Shown here piece by piece: positions 25,506-34,211 of a stretch of DNA of 34,211 nucleotides. The DNA comes from Azonexus sp. (GTDB lineage Bacteria; Pseudomonadota; Gammaproteobacteria; Burkholderiales; Rhodocyclaceae), in NCBI GenBank assembly GCA_030696345.1, contig JAUYSK010000010.1, positions 1 to 34,211 of the forward strand. The letters are read 5' to 3'. The notes under the pieces are model-generated. The model was not told where the DNA came from. It saw nothing but the letters and a program-made list of their open reading frames with translations, and ran no database searches. Within the stretch, counting starts at the first letter, position 1; each line of letters begins with the position of its first letter. A program made the translations under genes and the position numbers.

Positions 25506-27950
25506 ATGCTCTCGCGAAAGCCCGTCATCCTCGTCATCGACGATAGCCCGGAAATACTGGTTCTCCTGGAGCGGTCTCTTGCTGTCGACTTCCTGGTTCG
25601 TACAGCCAAATCCGGGGCAGAGGGCTTCGATCTTGCGATGAAGGCTCCTCCCGATTTGATCCTGCTTGATGTGATCATTCCTGATACGCACGGCTTTGAT
25701 GTTTTTCGGAAGCTGAGAGCCGCGAAGGAATTGCGAAATATTCCGGTGATGTTTATCAGTGGCTCAGGTGATCTTGATAGTGTCGGACAAGGCTTGGCTC
25801 TGGGGGCTGCTGACTATCTGGTCAAACCTTTCAATATCAGCCTGACCCGGCAGCGCATCAGCAATCTGCTGGAACGAGAGCAGCTGCGCAAAGACCTGGA
25901 GCTACATCGGGATCAGCTGCAAGAGACTGTTGCAGATCGAACCCGTGAACTTTCAGTTGCCAAAAAAGCAGCGGAAGCCGCGAATCATGCCAAGAGTGTC
26001 TTTTTGGCGAAGGTAAGCAATGAGCTACGCAGCCCGATGACCGCTATTTTGGGAATGACTGATCTGGCGATGAAGCGTGCTGCGGACGATGAGTCAGTCA
26101 GGCAACTCGATACTGTCAAACGAGGGTCTGAGCATCTACTGACCTTAATAAACGATTTAGTGGATCTTTCCAGGATCGAGGTAGGCAGCCTGATACTGGA
26201 GCGTCGCCCCTTCCGCCTTGGCAGTGTCACGGACAAGGTGGTCCAGAAGTTAAGTGGGGATGCTGCAGCGAAGGGGCTCGCACTCACTGTGGAAATTCCG
26301 CAAAAACTCGCGGGCTGCACGGTCGAGGGAGATCCTGAACGACTGGGTCAGATATTGCTAAACCTCGTTTCCAACGCAATCAAGTTTACGGAACGAGGAT
26401 GCATTGGTATTCGCTTGTCCGAAGAGGATTCTTCTCCCGGTGAAATGATGATTCGCCTCGAAGTATGGGATACCGGAATTGGCATCTCCAAAGAGATGCA
26501 GCAACGTTTGTTTCGTGGTTTCGAGCAAGCCGATTCTGTTTCTGAAGGGCTTGGGCTTGGCTTGGCAATTTGCCGGCGCCTGGCCAACATGATGAATGGC
26601 ACGATTGGCGTAGAGGCCAGCCAGGGTGTAGGCAGCACTTTTTGGGTAACGGGGCGGCTGTTCCAGTCGGCCGAATTGGCAGCACTCGAGGCTGTGCCAC
26701 GGCCGGCCGATATCTCTCCGGAAGCCTGGCTGAAACGTCACCACGCAGACGCTCATATCTTGTTGGCCGGAAACGATCCAATAACCAGTGAGGTTGTTGC
26801 GTGGATGCTAGACAAGACAGGAATCCGCTTTGATGTCTCAGTGAACACCAATGACATCCTTCAGAAGGTCAAGGAAACAGCCTACGACGCAATCATGATT
26901 GATGTGGGAATGCTTGCTGCAGCAGAAGTTGAAATCGTTAAATCCATTCGCGCCATGCAAGGCCGCAAGCATACGGTGATCATTGGAATGACCGGAAAAG
27001 CCATAGACGAATGCCGCCAGTACAAGGAGAGATTGGGCATTACCGATTGGGTTGAAAAGCCAATTGATGGCAGGCAGTTATTCGAGGCACTGTTGCAATC
27101 ACTGGATAATCACAAAACCGGGCAGGCGTTGAATGATCAGCGTTTTCAGATGCTTGCAGATATTGCCAAAGAGCTGGAGGGGGATGTCGTATTCCCGATC
27201 TGCCTTGATATGGCAATCAAGGTCAATCAACAACTGCAAAGGAAAAAGGGGGCCTTCAACAAGGTGGTGTCGTTGATAGAACTCGATCCGCTAATTGCCT
27301 GCAAGCTTGTTCGACTCGCCAACTCGCTTTCAAAACCGGGCATTGAGGTTCGAGATCTGAAAACGGCACTGATATCCCTTGGAGAGGATCAGGTGCGGTC
27401 GATTGTTAGTGAAACGGTTGCAACGCAGTTGCCACTGAGCCATCGAATCCCGGAATTTGAAAAGATGGCGGAGAATTTGTGGCAGCACTCGATAGATACA
27501 GCAGCAGCGGCATTCGTGCTGGCCAGGCGCCTAACCAAACTAAATCCAGATGAATGTCTGTTGGCCGGCCTAGTGCATGATCTGGGGGCCTTCTACATGC
27601 TCTACCGGGCCACCAAGTATTCCGAGCTTCGTTTGCGGCCGGATACCGTATCCCATCTGGTCTGGCAATGGCATGAAAGTATTGGCTTGAGCCTGTTGAA
27701 CGCACTGAAGATGCCTGAAGCGATCGTCAATGCCGTGTCCGAGCATAATCAAAGACGAGATATCCCCAAGGTCTTGGAGAGCATTGGCGATGTGGTCTAC
27801 GTTGCGAATCTGCTGACCGAGAATGATGGAGAACTTGTTCATTCTGAGAAGGACGCGGAGCGGTGCGCCGAACTCGATGTGCTTCGACGTGCTTTTGATG
27901 CTGAAATCAAGCAACAGGCCACGGCCATGCGAGAGGCGCTTGCAGGATAG
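25506..27950 (+). CDS. Hybrid REC-kinase-REC-HDOD signalling protein lacking the phospho-acceptor His
   Basis: Cytosolic protein of 814 residues. The domains are a receiver (about 8-120, phospho-Asp D55 in LILLDVIIPD, Lys in YLVKPF), a coiled coil (about 120-165), a HisKA-type dimerisation helix (166-230), an ATPase domain (about 250-390), a second receiver (about 412-535) and an HDOD domain (about 548-760). The ATPase domain has intact N box NLVSNAIKFT and G boxes DTGIGIS and GLGLGLAIC. In the HisKA motif the usual S-H-E-x-R reads SNELR, so the acceptor position is N172. Receiver 2 keeps D466 but has AGND instead of the acidic pair. The HDOD part has GLVHDLG. It may be an ATP-binding regulator rather than a kinase. 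Confidence 0.9.
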   Translation: MLSRKPVILVIDDSPEILVLLERSLAVDFLVRTAKSGAEGFDLAMKAPPDLILLDVIIPDTHGFDVFRKLRAAKELRNIPVMFISGSGDLDSVGQGLALGAADYLVKPFNISLTRQRISNLLEREQLRKDLELHRDQLQETVADRTRELSVAKKAAEAANHAKSVFLAKVSNELRSPMTAILGMTDLAMKRAADDESVRQLDTVKRGSEHLLTLINDLVDLSRIEVGSLILERRPFRLGSVTDKVVQKLSGDAAAKGLALTVEIPQKLAGCTVEGDPERLGQILLNLVSNAIKFTERGCIGIRLSEEDSSPGEMMIRLEVWDTGIGISKEMQQRLFRGFEQADSVSEGLGLGLAICRRLANMMNGTIGVEASQGVGSTFWVTGRLFQSAELAALEAVPRPADISPEAWLKRHHADAHILLAGNDPITSEVVAWMLDKTGIRFDVSVNTNDILQKVKETAYDAIMIDVGMLAAAEVEIVKSIRAMQGRKHTVIIGMTGKAIDECRQYKERLGITDWVEKPIDGRQLFEALLQSLDNHKTGQALNDQRFQMLADIAKELEGDVVFPICLDMAIKVNQQLQRKKGAFNKVVSLIELDPLIACKLVRLANSLSKPGIEVRDLKTALISLGEDQVRSIVSETVATQLPLSHRIPEFEKMAENLWQHSIDTAAAAFVLARRLTKLNPDECLLAGLVHDLGAFYMLYRATKYSELRLRPDTVSHLVWQWHESIGLSLLNALKMPEAIVNAVSEHNQRRDIPKVLESIGDVVYVANLLTENDGELVHSEKDAERCAELDVLRRAFDAEIKQQATAMREALAG

Positions 27951-28122
27951 AGATTGATCCGCATCCGCGATCTGTGGGGCCCAGAAAATCTTGAATCCCT
28001 ATGTGAATGTGAACTCGCGCGCACCCCTGATAAAGAAACCTTAAGGTGGACGGAGCATCCTGTATTCTCGGAAAGCACATCTGTTTGTGAGTTCGGTTTC
28101 AGGATAACGAGAGATTGCTGCA

Positions 28123-29406
28123 ATGAAAGACGAAAAATCCCATCAAGTGGCTGAAGGTATCCGCTGGCAAGTCATTGCGCTACTGGAGGATAGGGAGTCC
28201 GTTGTGCAGCGTGGCTTGTGTGATGCTCTCGATCGATTTTCCGAAATTGCTCGGAGCAGCATTTCGTTTGAAGCTGCTGGTCAGATTGCCCGATCTCTTG
28301 CAATTTTGCTTGCGGATTACGAAGGTCAATTGCTCGATGAGCAACTACGAATCCAGGTCAATGCGATTGTCCAAAGCCTGCTGGAGGCCTTGGCTCTGGA
28401 TATGGAAGCCCAGCCTCCTGAGGATCTGAGCCCGTTGGTTACCCCGATTTCTCCAACGTCGGAGCGGGTCAATAGTCATGTGGCCCTATTCGTGGATGGC
28501 ATTGCAGTCCAGACCATGCTTCAGGAAGTATTGAGGCAGGAGGGCTTCTCGACAATAACCGTAAATTCTCTGGATGAACTCGCGCAGATCAATGAGGAGT
28601 TTCAGCCCGCAGCAATTTTCGCTGACATTAGCCTTATCCAGTTGATGCCAAATGCGATAGAGATATTTTCCGAACTGCGTCAGAAAACCAATCCACCGCC
28701 CCATTTATTCTGTTTTGCAAATGCCAACGACGCTCCTGCTCGCCTGGATGCTGTCCGTTTGGGGGCTACGCGGTTCGTTAGCAAACCAGTCGATGTTGTC
28801 CGCCTGATAGCTGTATTGAAGGGTGTAACAGTACAGACCCAACAAAAGCCGTTCAGAGTATTGCTGATTGACGATGACTCGATTCTCGCAAAAATTCATG
28901 AGATGGCTCTCAGCTCGGCGGGGATTGAGGTTCAAATTTTGAGTGACCCGCTTCAGGCGCCATATCAGATATTCAAGTTGGAGCCCGACGTTATTGTCAG
29001 CGATGTCTATATGCCCGGTTGTAATGGCCTTGAATTACTGGCGGTGCTTCGGCAGGACGATGCGCTGGCGGATACTCCCGTAGTATTCCTTTCCAGTGAA
29101 AATGATCCGCGGCGCCAGATTGAAGCACTTGACCTGGGAGGAGATGACTTCCTGACAAAGCCTGTTGATCTGCCCTTGTTCGTCGCGACAGTTATTGCAC
29201 GTGCCAAGCGCTCAAGAAGGCTCAAACGTAGTCGGAGCGAATATCACCGCATGCTTGAAAGAGTGCGCGAAATTGAACGCCAATTGCCAGAAAGCTTTCC
29301 TGGCGATGATAAGGCGCAGTTTCAGGTGGATTATATTTTTCCAGATCAAATTCCTCCGGCGGATTACGTGCTCACAGAGGGGGCTGGCAAGCCAGGGGTC
29401 TCTTAG
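28123..29406 (+). CDS. Double-receiver response regulator without an output domain
   Basis: Protein of 427 residues. The N-terminal helical segment (about 1-105) is of unknown type. Receiver 1 (about 122-238) keeps D168 and the Lys in FVSKPVD but has a reduced acidic pocket (LFVDG). Receiver 2 (about 243-365) is canonical, with LLIDDDS, phospho-acceptor D294 in VIVSDVYMPG, and FLTKPVD. A short coiled tail (RSRSEYHRMLERVREIERQ) follows, and the protein ends about 60 residues later. In related proteins a GGDEF or other output domain often follows such a helix; none is present. It lies 172 bp after the hybrid HDOD protein and is its likely partner. Confidence 0.85.
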   Translation: MKDEKSHQVAEGIRWQVIALLEDRESVVQRGLCDALDRFSEIARSSISFEAAGQIARSLAILLADYEGQLLDEQLRIQVNAIVQSLLEALALDMEAQPPEDLSPLVTPISPTSERVNSHVALFVDGIAVQTMLQEVLRQEGFSTITVNSLDELAQINEEFQPAAIFADISLIQLMPNAIEIFSELRQKTNPPPHLFCFANANDAPARLDAVRLGATRFVSKPVDVVRLIAVLKGVTVQTQQKPFRVLLIDDDSILAKIHEMALSSAGIEVQILSDPLQAPYQIFKLEPDVIVSDVYMPGCNGLELLAVLRQDDALADTPVVFLSSENDPRRQIEALDLGGDDFLTKPVDLPLFVATVIARAKRSRRLKRSRSEYHRMLERVREIERQLPESFPGDDKAQFQVDYIFPDQIPPADYVLTEGAGKPGVS

Positions 29407-29559
29407 TAGCAGACTCCTTGAGTCAATGCTCGCCTGTAACGGGTTCGGTTTGTCGGATACCGGAGGCGCCGGAGATTCGCAGGCTGTAATTCGGCGGTAC
29501 AGGATGCAAAAGTGGAGGCAAGGAGCTAAAGAGCTTGGGCTCATCGTCGTCAGTGGGGT

Positions 29560-29587
29560 TTGAGTGCCAGCGTCGATAATATATAAT
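29560..29587 (+). promoter_or_regulatory. Candidate acnB promoter
   Basis: TTGAGT (29560-29565) and TATAAT (29582-29587) are separated by 16 bp, in an unusually AT-rich stretch (ATAATATATAATATATAAG). The gap 29407-29699 has no gene; open frames here show no family resemblance. Confidence 0.4.
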
Positions 29588-29699
29588 ATATAAGACTTGC
29601 GAGCCGGCCTGGGGAAGCAATACGCCGAACCATCCGGCAGCCGCTGTTGTCGTAAAATACTCGTTTCCCCAGAGCAACCCCTTACGAAAGGAAGTCGCC

Positions 29700-32300
29700 G
29701 TGCTTGAAGCCTATCGCGCCCACGTAGCAGAGCGTGCAGCCCTTGGAATTCCCCCGCTGCCCCTGTCCAAGCAACAGACCACTGAACTGGTCGCCCTGCT
29801 GAAGAATCCGCCGAAGGGCGAAGAAGCTACCCTGGTCGAGCTGATCACTTACCGTGTTCCGGCCGGTGTTGACGATGCCGCCAAGGTCAAGGCCGAGTTC
29901 CTGGCCAAGGTCGCCAAGGGCGAAGAAGCCTGCGCCCTGATCTCCAAGGAAAAAGCCACCGAACTGCTCGGCACCATGCTCGGCGGTTACAACGTCAAGC
30001 CGCTGATCGATCTGCTTGGCGATGCCACCTGCGGTACCGTTGCTGCCGAAGGCCTGAAGAAAACCCTGCTCGTTTTTGATTTCTTCCACGATGTTGCCGA
30101 ACTGGCCAAGTCCAGCAATGCCACCGCCGCTGCCAACGCAAAAGCCGTCATGCAGTCCTGGGCCGACGCCGAGTGGTTCACCTCGCGTCCGGAAGTCCCG
30201 GCTTCCCAGAAGCTGACCGTTTTTAAGGTCACCGGCGAAACCAATACCGACGACCTGTCGCCGGCCCCGGATGCCTGGTCGCGTCCCGACATCCCGCTGC
30301 ACGCCCTGGCCATGCTGAAGAACCCGCGTCCGGGTATCGAAGCTGACGAGCCGGGTTCGCGCGGTCCGTTGAAGCAACTGGAAAAGCTGGCTGCCAAGGG
30401 CAACCTGATCGCCTACGTCGGTGACGTGGTCGGTACCGGTTCTTCGCGCAAGTCCGCTACCAACTCGGTGCTGTGGTTCACCGGCGAAGACATTCCTTTC
30501 GTCCCGAACAAGCGTTTTGGTGGTTTCTGTCTCGGTTCCAAGATTGCCCCGATCTTCTTCAACACCATGGAAGATGCCGGCGCCCTGCCGATCGAAATCG
30601 ATTGCAGCGCCATGGACATGGGCGACGAGATCGAACTGAAGGTCGATCAAGCTACCGGCAAGGTCACCGCCACCAAGAACGGTGCCGTGATCGCCGAATC
30701 GCAACTGAAGACCCTGGTGATCATGGATGAAGTCCGCGCTGGTGGCCGTATCCCCCTGATCATCGGCCGTGGCCTGACCACCAAGGCACGCGAATTCCTC
30801 GGCCTGCCGCAATCCACGCTGTTCCGTCTGCCGCAGAACCCGGCCGACGACGGCAAGGGTTACTCGCTGGCCCAGAAGATGGTCGGCAAGGCCTGTGGCG
30901 TGACCGGCATCCTGCCGGGCACCTACTGCGAGCCGAAGATGACCACCGTGGGTTCGCAAGACACCACCGGCCCGATGACCCGCGACGAACTGAAAGACCT
31001 GGCCTGCCTCGGCTTCTCCGCCGACCTCGTCATGCAGTCCTTCTGCCACACCGCTGCTTATCCGAAGCTGGTCGACGTGCGCATGCACCGCGAACTGCCG
31101 TCCTTCATCTCGACCCGTGGCGGCGTTGCGCTGCGTCCGGGCGACGGCGTCATCCACTCCTGGCTGAACCGCCTGCTGCTGCCGGATACCGTCGGCACCG
31201 GCGGTGACTCGCACACCCGTTTCCCGATTGGTATTTCCTTCCCGGCCGGTTCCGGCCTGGTCGCCTTTGCCGCCGCCACAGGCGTCATGCCGCTCGACAT
31301 GCCGGAATCCGTGCTGGTTCGCTTCAAGGGCAAGATGCAGGAAGGCATCACCCTGCGCGATCTGGTTAACGCCATTCCGCTGTACGCCATCAAGGCCGGC
31401 CTGCTGACCGTCGAGAAGAAGGGCAAGATCAACGTCTTCTCTGGTCGCATCCTGGAAATCGAAGGCCTGCCGGATCTCAAGGTCGAACAAGCTTTCGAGC
31501 TGTCCGACGCTGCCGCCGAGCGTTCCGCTGCTGCCTGTGCCGTCGCCCTGAACAAGGAACCGATGGTCGAGTACATGCGTTCGAACATCACCCTGATGAA
31601 GTGGATGATCGCCGAAGGCTACGCCGATGCCCGCACGCTGAAGCGCCGTATCAACGCCATGGAAGACTGGATCGCCAACGGCACGCTGCTCAAGGCTGAC
31701 GCCAACGCCCAGTACGCTGCGGTCATCGAAATCGACCTGGCCGAAGTCACCGAGCCGATCCTGGCCTGCCCGAACGATCCGGACGACGTCAAGATCCTCT
31801 CTGAAGTCGCCGGCGCCAAGATCGACGAAGTTTTCATCGGCTCCTGCATGACTAACATCGGCCACTTCCGTGCCGCCGGCAAGGTTCTCGAAGGCAAGTC
31901 GGACATCCCGACCCGTCTGTGGATCGCTCCGCCGACCAAGATGGATGCGCTGATCCTGACCGAAGAAGGCTACTACGGCGTCCTCGGCAAGTCCGGCGCG
32001 CGCATGGAAATGCCCGGCTGCTCGCTGTGTATGGGCAACCAGGCACAGATCCGCAAGGGCTCGACGGCGATCTCCACCTCGACCCGCAACTTCCCGAACC
32101 GTCTCGGTATCGACACCCAGGTCTACCTCGGTTCCGCCGAACTGGCCGCCATGTGCGCCCTGGCCGGTCGCATCGTGACCGTTGCGGAATACATGGAGCA
32201 GATCAAGCTGGTGAACGCCAAGGCCGGTGAAGTGTATCGCTACATGAACTTCGACCAGATTCCGGAGTTTGTGGAACAGGCTGCGACTGTCGAGATGTAA
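29700..32300 (+). CDS. acnB: Aconitate hydratase B
   Basis: TCA-cycle enzyme of 866 residues that interconverts citrate and isocitrate through a 4Fe-4S cluster. The order is typical of AcnB: N-terminal HEAT-like helical domain (about 1-160), swivelling domain (about 170-370, [17 protein letters not shown]), then the catalytic domains. Cluster cysteines are expected in IGSCMTN and in PGCSLCMGN, and substrate-site motifs such as GGDSHTRFP and [10 protein letters not shown] are intact. The GTG start at 29700 is supported by AAGGAAG just upstream and by the family N-terminus [13 protein letters not shown]. The full length equals the family norm, so this copy appears functional. Confidence 0.97.
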   Translation: MLEAYRAHVAERAALGIPPLPLSKQQTTELVALLKNPPKGEEATLVELITYRVPAGVDDAAKVKAEFLAKVAKGEEACALISKEKATELLGTMLGGYNVKPLIDLLGDATCGTVAAEGLKKTLLVFDFFHDVAELAKSSNATAAANAKAVMQSWADAEWFTSRPEVPASQKLTVFKVTGETNTDDLSPAPDAWSRPDIPLHALAMLKNPRPGIEADEPGSRGPLKQLEKLAAKGNLIAYVGDVVGTGSSRKSATNSVLWFTGEDIPFVPNKRFGGFCLGSKIAPIFFNTMEDAGALPIEIDCSAMDMGDEIELKVDQATGKVTATKNGAVIAESQLKTLVIMDEVRAGGRIPLIIGRGLTTKAREFLGLPQSTLFRLPQNPADDGKGYSLAQKMVGKACGVTGILPGTYCEPKMTTVGSQDTTGPMTRDELKDLACLGFSADLVMQSFCHTAAYPKLVDVRMHRELPSFISTRGGVALRPGDGVIHSWLNRLLLPDTVGTGGDSHTRFPIGISFPAGSGLVAFAAATGVMPLDMPESVLVRFKGKMQEGITLRDLVNAIPLYAIKAGLLTVEKKGKINVFSGRILEIEGLPDLKVEQAFELSDAAAERSAAACAVALNKEPMVEYMRSNITLMKWMIAEGYADARTLKRRINAMEDWIANGTLLKADANAQYAAVIEIDLAEVTEPILACPNDPDDVKILSEVAGAKIDEVFIGSCMTNIGHFRAAGKVLEGKSDIPTRLWIAPPTKMDALILTEEGYYGVLGKSGARMEMPGCSLCMGNQAQIRKGSTAISTSTRNFPNRLGIDTQVYLGSAELAAMCALAGRIVTVAEYMEQIKLVNAKAGEVYRYMNFDQIPEFVEQAATVEM

Positions 32301-32343
32301 TTGCGAAAATCGGCCGGTTTTGCCGGTCGACCGCGGCAATCAT

Positions 32344-32396
32344 AAAAAGCCCCAGCCGACTCAGTGGGTACTGAGGGGCGGGGGCTTTTTGTCTTT
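32344..32396 (+). terminator. Rho-independent terminator of acnB
   Basis: AAAAAGCCCC pairs with GGGGGCTTTTT, with an inner CTCAG/CTGAG helix, followed by a T-rich run (GTCTTTT). It starts 44 bp after the acnB stop. Confidence 0.88.
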
Positions 32397-32463
32397 TATG
32401 GATCGCCATCCCCTCGTTTCAGGGGACGGACTTTTGCACACAAGTCAGAACACTATCTTATGT

Positions 32464-32691
32464 TCAATTGCGGCTATCGTGCCTGTGGATTCGCGCGTTG
32501 AACTTGAATCGGTTTCGCCAAAAATAGTAGGTAATCAGGGCGCACACTGCGGCTATCATCGAAAAACAGATTGCCTTTGTGGCCCCGTCGGATGCGCTGA
32601 ATAAATTCACCTTCTGCTCCAGAAAGACCCCAAAGACTACGCTGCATGAGACCGAGTTTACGAGCGCGTACTTGATCCATTGCTCCTTCAT
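32464..32691 (-). CDS. Small two-helix membrane protein, candidate bacteriocin immunity protein
   Basis: Protein of 75 residues starting MKEQWIKYALVNSVSCSVVF at an ATG preceded by GGGAGAAG. Two hydrophobic helices are visible (about 8-24 and 45-66, AICFSMIAAVCALITYYFW) with a basic C-terminus (RNRFKFNARIHRH). Size and topology match immunity proteins of class II microcins such as colicin V. It lies just downstream, on the same strand, of a bacteriocin-like peptide tail and an HlyD-type exporter fragment. The family is not recognised from sequence alone, so the function is inferred from context. Confidence 0.55.
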   Translation of the reverse strand: MKEQWIKYALVNSVSCSVVFGVFLEQKVNLFSASDGATKAICFSMIAAVCALITYYFWRNRFKFNARIHRHDSRN

Positions 32692-32720
32692 GCCATGCTT
32701 CTCCCGCTTATTTGCTAAAT

Positions 32721-32765
32721 GGTGGAGCCATGGCGACCGAAGAGGCCGGCCGTCATGGCTCCACC
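32721..32765. other. Strong hairpin between peptide relic and membrane protein gene
   Basis: GGTGGAGCCATG and CATGGCTCCACC form a perfect 12-bp stem, which extends inward with further pairs (CGACCG-type on one side, CGGCCG-type on the other). It lies 30 bp upstream of the small membrane-protein gene on the minus strand. No T tract follows on either strand, so an mRNA processing or translational role, or a small repeat element, is as likely as termination. Confidence 0.55.
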
Positions 32766-32835
32766 TGCGTTGTGGTTGACGCAATATGCTCCCAAGAGAC
32801 TATCGAGCTAGGAGAGCACAACTGCTTGCCGATTT

Positions 32836-32937
32836 TTACTGCACCCAGTACGGCTCCCCCAAAATCCAGTCAACGAAATTGCCAATTTCAGTACCATAAT
32901 TGTCATTAATCGCCGTACCAATTTCCCATCCTATGCC
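32836..32937 (-). pseudogene. C-terminal remnant of a bacteriocin-like peptide
   Basis: A 33-codon frame ends at a TAA at 32836 and includes IGTAINDNYGTEIGNFVD, with WILGEPYWVQ at the end. It is rich in Gly, Ile, Asn and aromatic residues, like the mature part of class II bacteriocins. No start codon precedes it in frame; a TGA lies 19 codons further upstream. It begins in the same few bases where the HlyD-type reading frame stops, so I read it as the tail of a peptide gene joined to the exporter gene by a deletion. The match to bacteriocins is by character only. Confidence 0.4.
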
Positions 32938-33353
32938 CGCAGCAAACTGTCTTTCGACTGCCTTTGTGAGGCTAGGGCATTGAGGCGATTTTCAATCTGC
33001 TCATTTATGAGGGCCGCGGTTTCCTTGGTTCCGGTCGGCATTTCGGTCGGCCGGTCGGTATCGAGAACCATCAGGGTTTCTCCGGCGAGTACCGTCTGGC
33101 CCTCTTTGATACGCAGTTCCATCACCCGACCAATAGAGGGAGCTGTGACGTTCAGTTCGCCGCCTTGCGAAACCAGAATCCCGCTGACGCGCGCTTTTCT
33201 CGCGTATGTTCCAAAAATTCCGTAGGCGATCAGGGATGCGGCTAAAGCAACGGCGGAACAGGATGCAATCCATGTCGGAATTGAATGAGCGAGGCGCAGT
33301 TCACCTATCCATGATGTGGCGTTGCTCTGCGAGACTTCTGGTCGGAATAGCAC
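32931..33353 (-). pseudogene. Truncated HlyD-family exporter adaptor (bacteriocin secretion type)
   Basis: The first 140 residues of an HlyD-type membrane-fusion protein, against about 400 in full-length relatives. The lead MLFRPEVSQSNATSWIGELR, the single helix (about 27-50), RARVSGILV-like text reading KARVSGILVSQGG, and the lipoyl half-domain (APSIGRVMELRIKEGQTVLAGETLMVLD) match adaptors that work with peptidase-containing ABC exporters of microcins. The coiled-coil, second lipoyl half and barrel are missing: the frame stops at a TAG at 32931. The GTG start has no ribosome site, so the 5' flank may be damaged too. It is probably non-functional. Confidence 0.8.
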
Positions 33354-33451
33354 TGTTTTATGCGATGCAAATTTTTAGTCTGCGGATTCTATATTTTGCT
33401 TTGATGGATTCCCATGTGGCATATCGCCGCATAACTTTTGTCTTGCAGATA

Positions 33452-34211
33452 TCGACGTCCGCATGCACCGCGAACTGCCGTCCTTCATCAGCACCCGTGG
33501 CGGCGTTGCGCTGCGTCCGGGCGACGGCGTCATCCACTCCTGGCTGAACCGCCTGCTGCTGCCGGATACCGTTGGTACCGGTGGTGACTCGCACACCCGT
33601 TTCCCGATCGGCATCTCCTTCCCGGCCGGTTCCGGTCTGGTCGCCTTTGCCGCCGCCACCGGCGTCATGCCGCTGGACATGCCGGAATCCGTGCTGGTCC
33701 GCTTCAAGGGCAAGATGCAGGAAGGCATCACCCTGCGCGACCTGGTCAACGCCATTCCGCTGTACGCCATCAAGGCTGGTCTGCTGACCGTCGAGAAGAA
33801 GGGCAAGAAGAACGTCTTCTCCGGCCGCATCCTGGAAATCGAAGGTCTGCCGGATCTCAAGGTCGAACAGGCCTTCGAACTCTCCGACGCCGCCGCCGAG
33901 CGTTCCGCCGCCGCCTGCGCGATCGCCCTGAACAAGGAACCGATCGTCGAGTACATGACGTCGAACATCACGCTGATGAAGTGGATGATCGCCGAAGGCT
34001 ACGCCGATGCCCGCACCCTGAAGCGTCGTATCAACGCCATGGAAGACTGGATCGCCAACGGCACGCTGCTCAAGGCTGACGCCAACGCCCAGTACGCCGC
34101 AGTCATCGAAATCGACCTGGCCGAAGTCACCGAGCCGATCCTGGCCTGCCCGAACGATCCGGACGACGTCAAGATACTCTCCGAAGTCGCCGGCGCCAAG
34201 ATCGACGAAGT
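33452..34211 (+). pseudogene. 5'-truncated second copy of acnB, continuing past the window
   Basis: From 33452 to the right edge the sequence aligns without gaps to acnB 31072-31831 (constant offset 2380). My hand count gives 44 mismatches in 760 bases, about 94% identity. Only four residue changes result (Ile to Lys, Val to Ile, Met to Ile, Arg to Thr), so nearly all changes are silent. The N-terminal 458 codons are absent, and the DNA before 33452 is unrelated, with a TAG in frame at 33376. The 33354-33451 stretch is AT-rich and unassigned. This copy cannot make full AcnB unless an upstream part lies elsewhere. Confidence 0.9.

Noticed and set aside
29682..32339. 885-residue open frame antisense to acnB
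   Set aside because: It mirrors the highly biased codon use of acnB, has a composition rich in Gly, Asp, His and Gln without any domain, and covers an intact conserved gene. It is an artefact of GC-rich third positions.
33463..34211. Short AcnB protein starting at the internal ATG of the second acnB copy
   Set aside because: It has no ribosome site and would lack the N-terminal half needed for the fold; better described as a truncated copy.

Overview
The window reads as the chromosome of a GC-rich Gram-negative bacterium, most likely a betaproteobacterium of the Rhodocyclales type. This is an inference from the high-GC coding style, AcnB, a four-part Cus metal efflux operon with a CopR-type box, a Zur regulon and dispersed palindromic repeats typical of that group. 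No rRNA, tRNA, CRISPR array or intact insertion sequence was seen.

Region 1 (1-8851) is a copper/silver resistance locus. On the minus strand lies cusF-cusC-cusB-cusA: a periplasmic chaperone, an outer-membrane channel, an adaptor and an RND pump. The first three genes are linked by 4-base start/stop overlaps. cusA is separated from cusB by about 600 bp holding a large imperfect inverted repeat, carries an in-frame palindromic repeat of its own, and runs off the left edge. Divergent cusR-cusS encode the two-component regulator, and a perfect 7-2-7 inverted repeat sits between the two transcription units.

Region 2 (8852-11423) holds a 24-residue membrane peptide, an AI-2E family transporter, a TlpA-like thioredoxin and a lone PIN-domain protein.

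Region 3 (11424-20217) is a zinc-starvation island. A perfect 24-bp palindrome matching Zur boxes lies between zur (plus strand) and an eleven-gene minus-strand operon. In order the operon encodes a HisI paralogue, two COG0523 GTPases, a QueD-like enzyme, a C-terminally truncated gamma-carbonic anhydrase, DUF1826, DUF2796 (ZrgA type), an ABC ATPase, an FtsX-type permease, DUF3299 and a ZIP transporter. The likely logic is to import zinc, deliver it to clients and supply replacement enzymes. The junction between the carbonic anhydrase and DUF1826 genes looks rearranged.

Region 4 (20218-24963) has a possible switch-like RNA leader, dusC, an ECF sigma factor with a probable membrane anti-sigma protein and a lipoprotein, a TrmB-like methyltransferase and a YkgJ-type cysteine-cluster protein.

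Region 5 (25506-29406) encodes a hybrid signalling protein (REC, histidine kinase, degenerate REC, HDOD) whose phospho-acceptor His is replaced by Asn, followed by a double-REC protein with no output domain.

Region 6 (29700-34211) has an intact acnB, then a 2.1-kb patch, then a 5'-truncated second acnB about 94% identical to the first. The patch holds a small two-helix membrane protein, a strong hairpin, the tail of a Gly/aromatic-rich peptide and the N-terminal third of an HlyD-type exporter subunit. It reads as the remains of a class II microcin/bacteriocin cassette.
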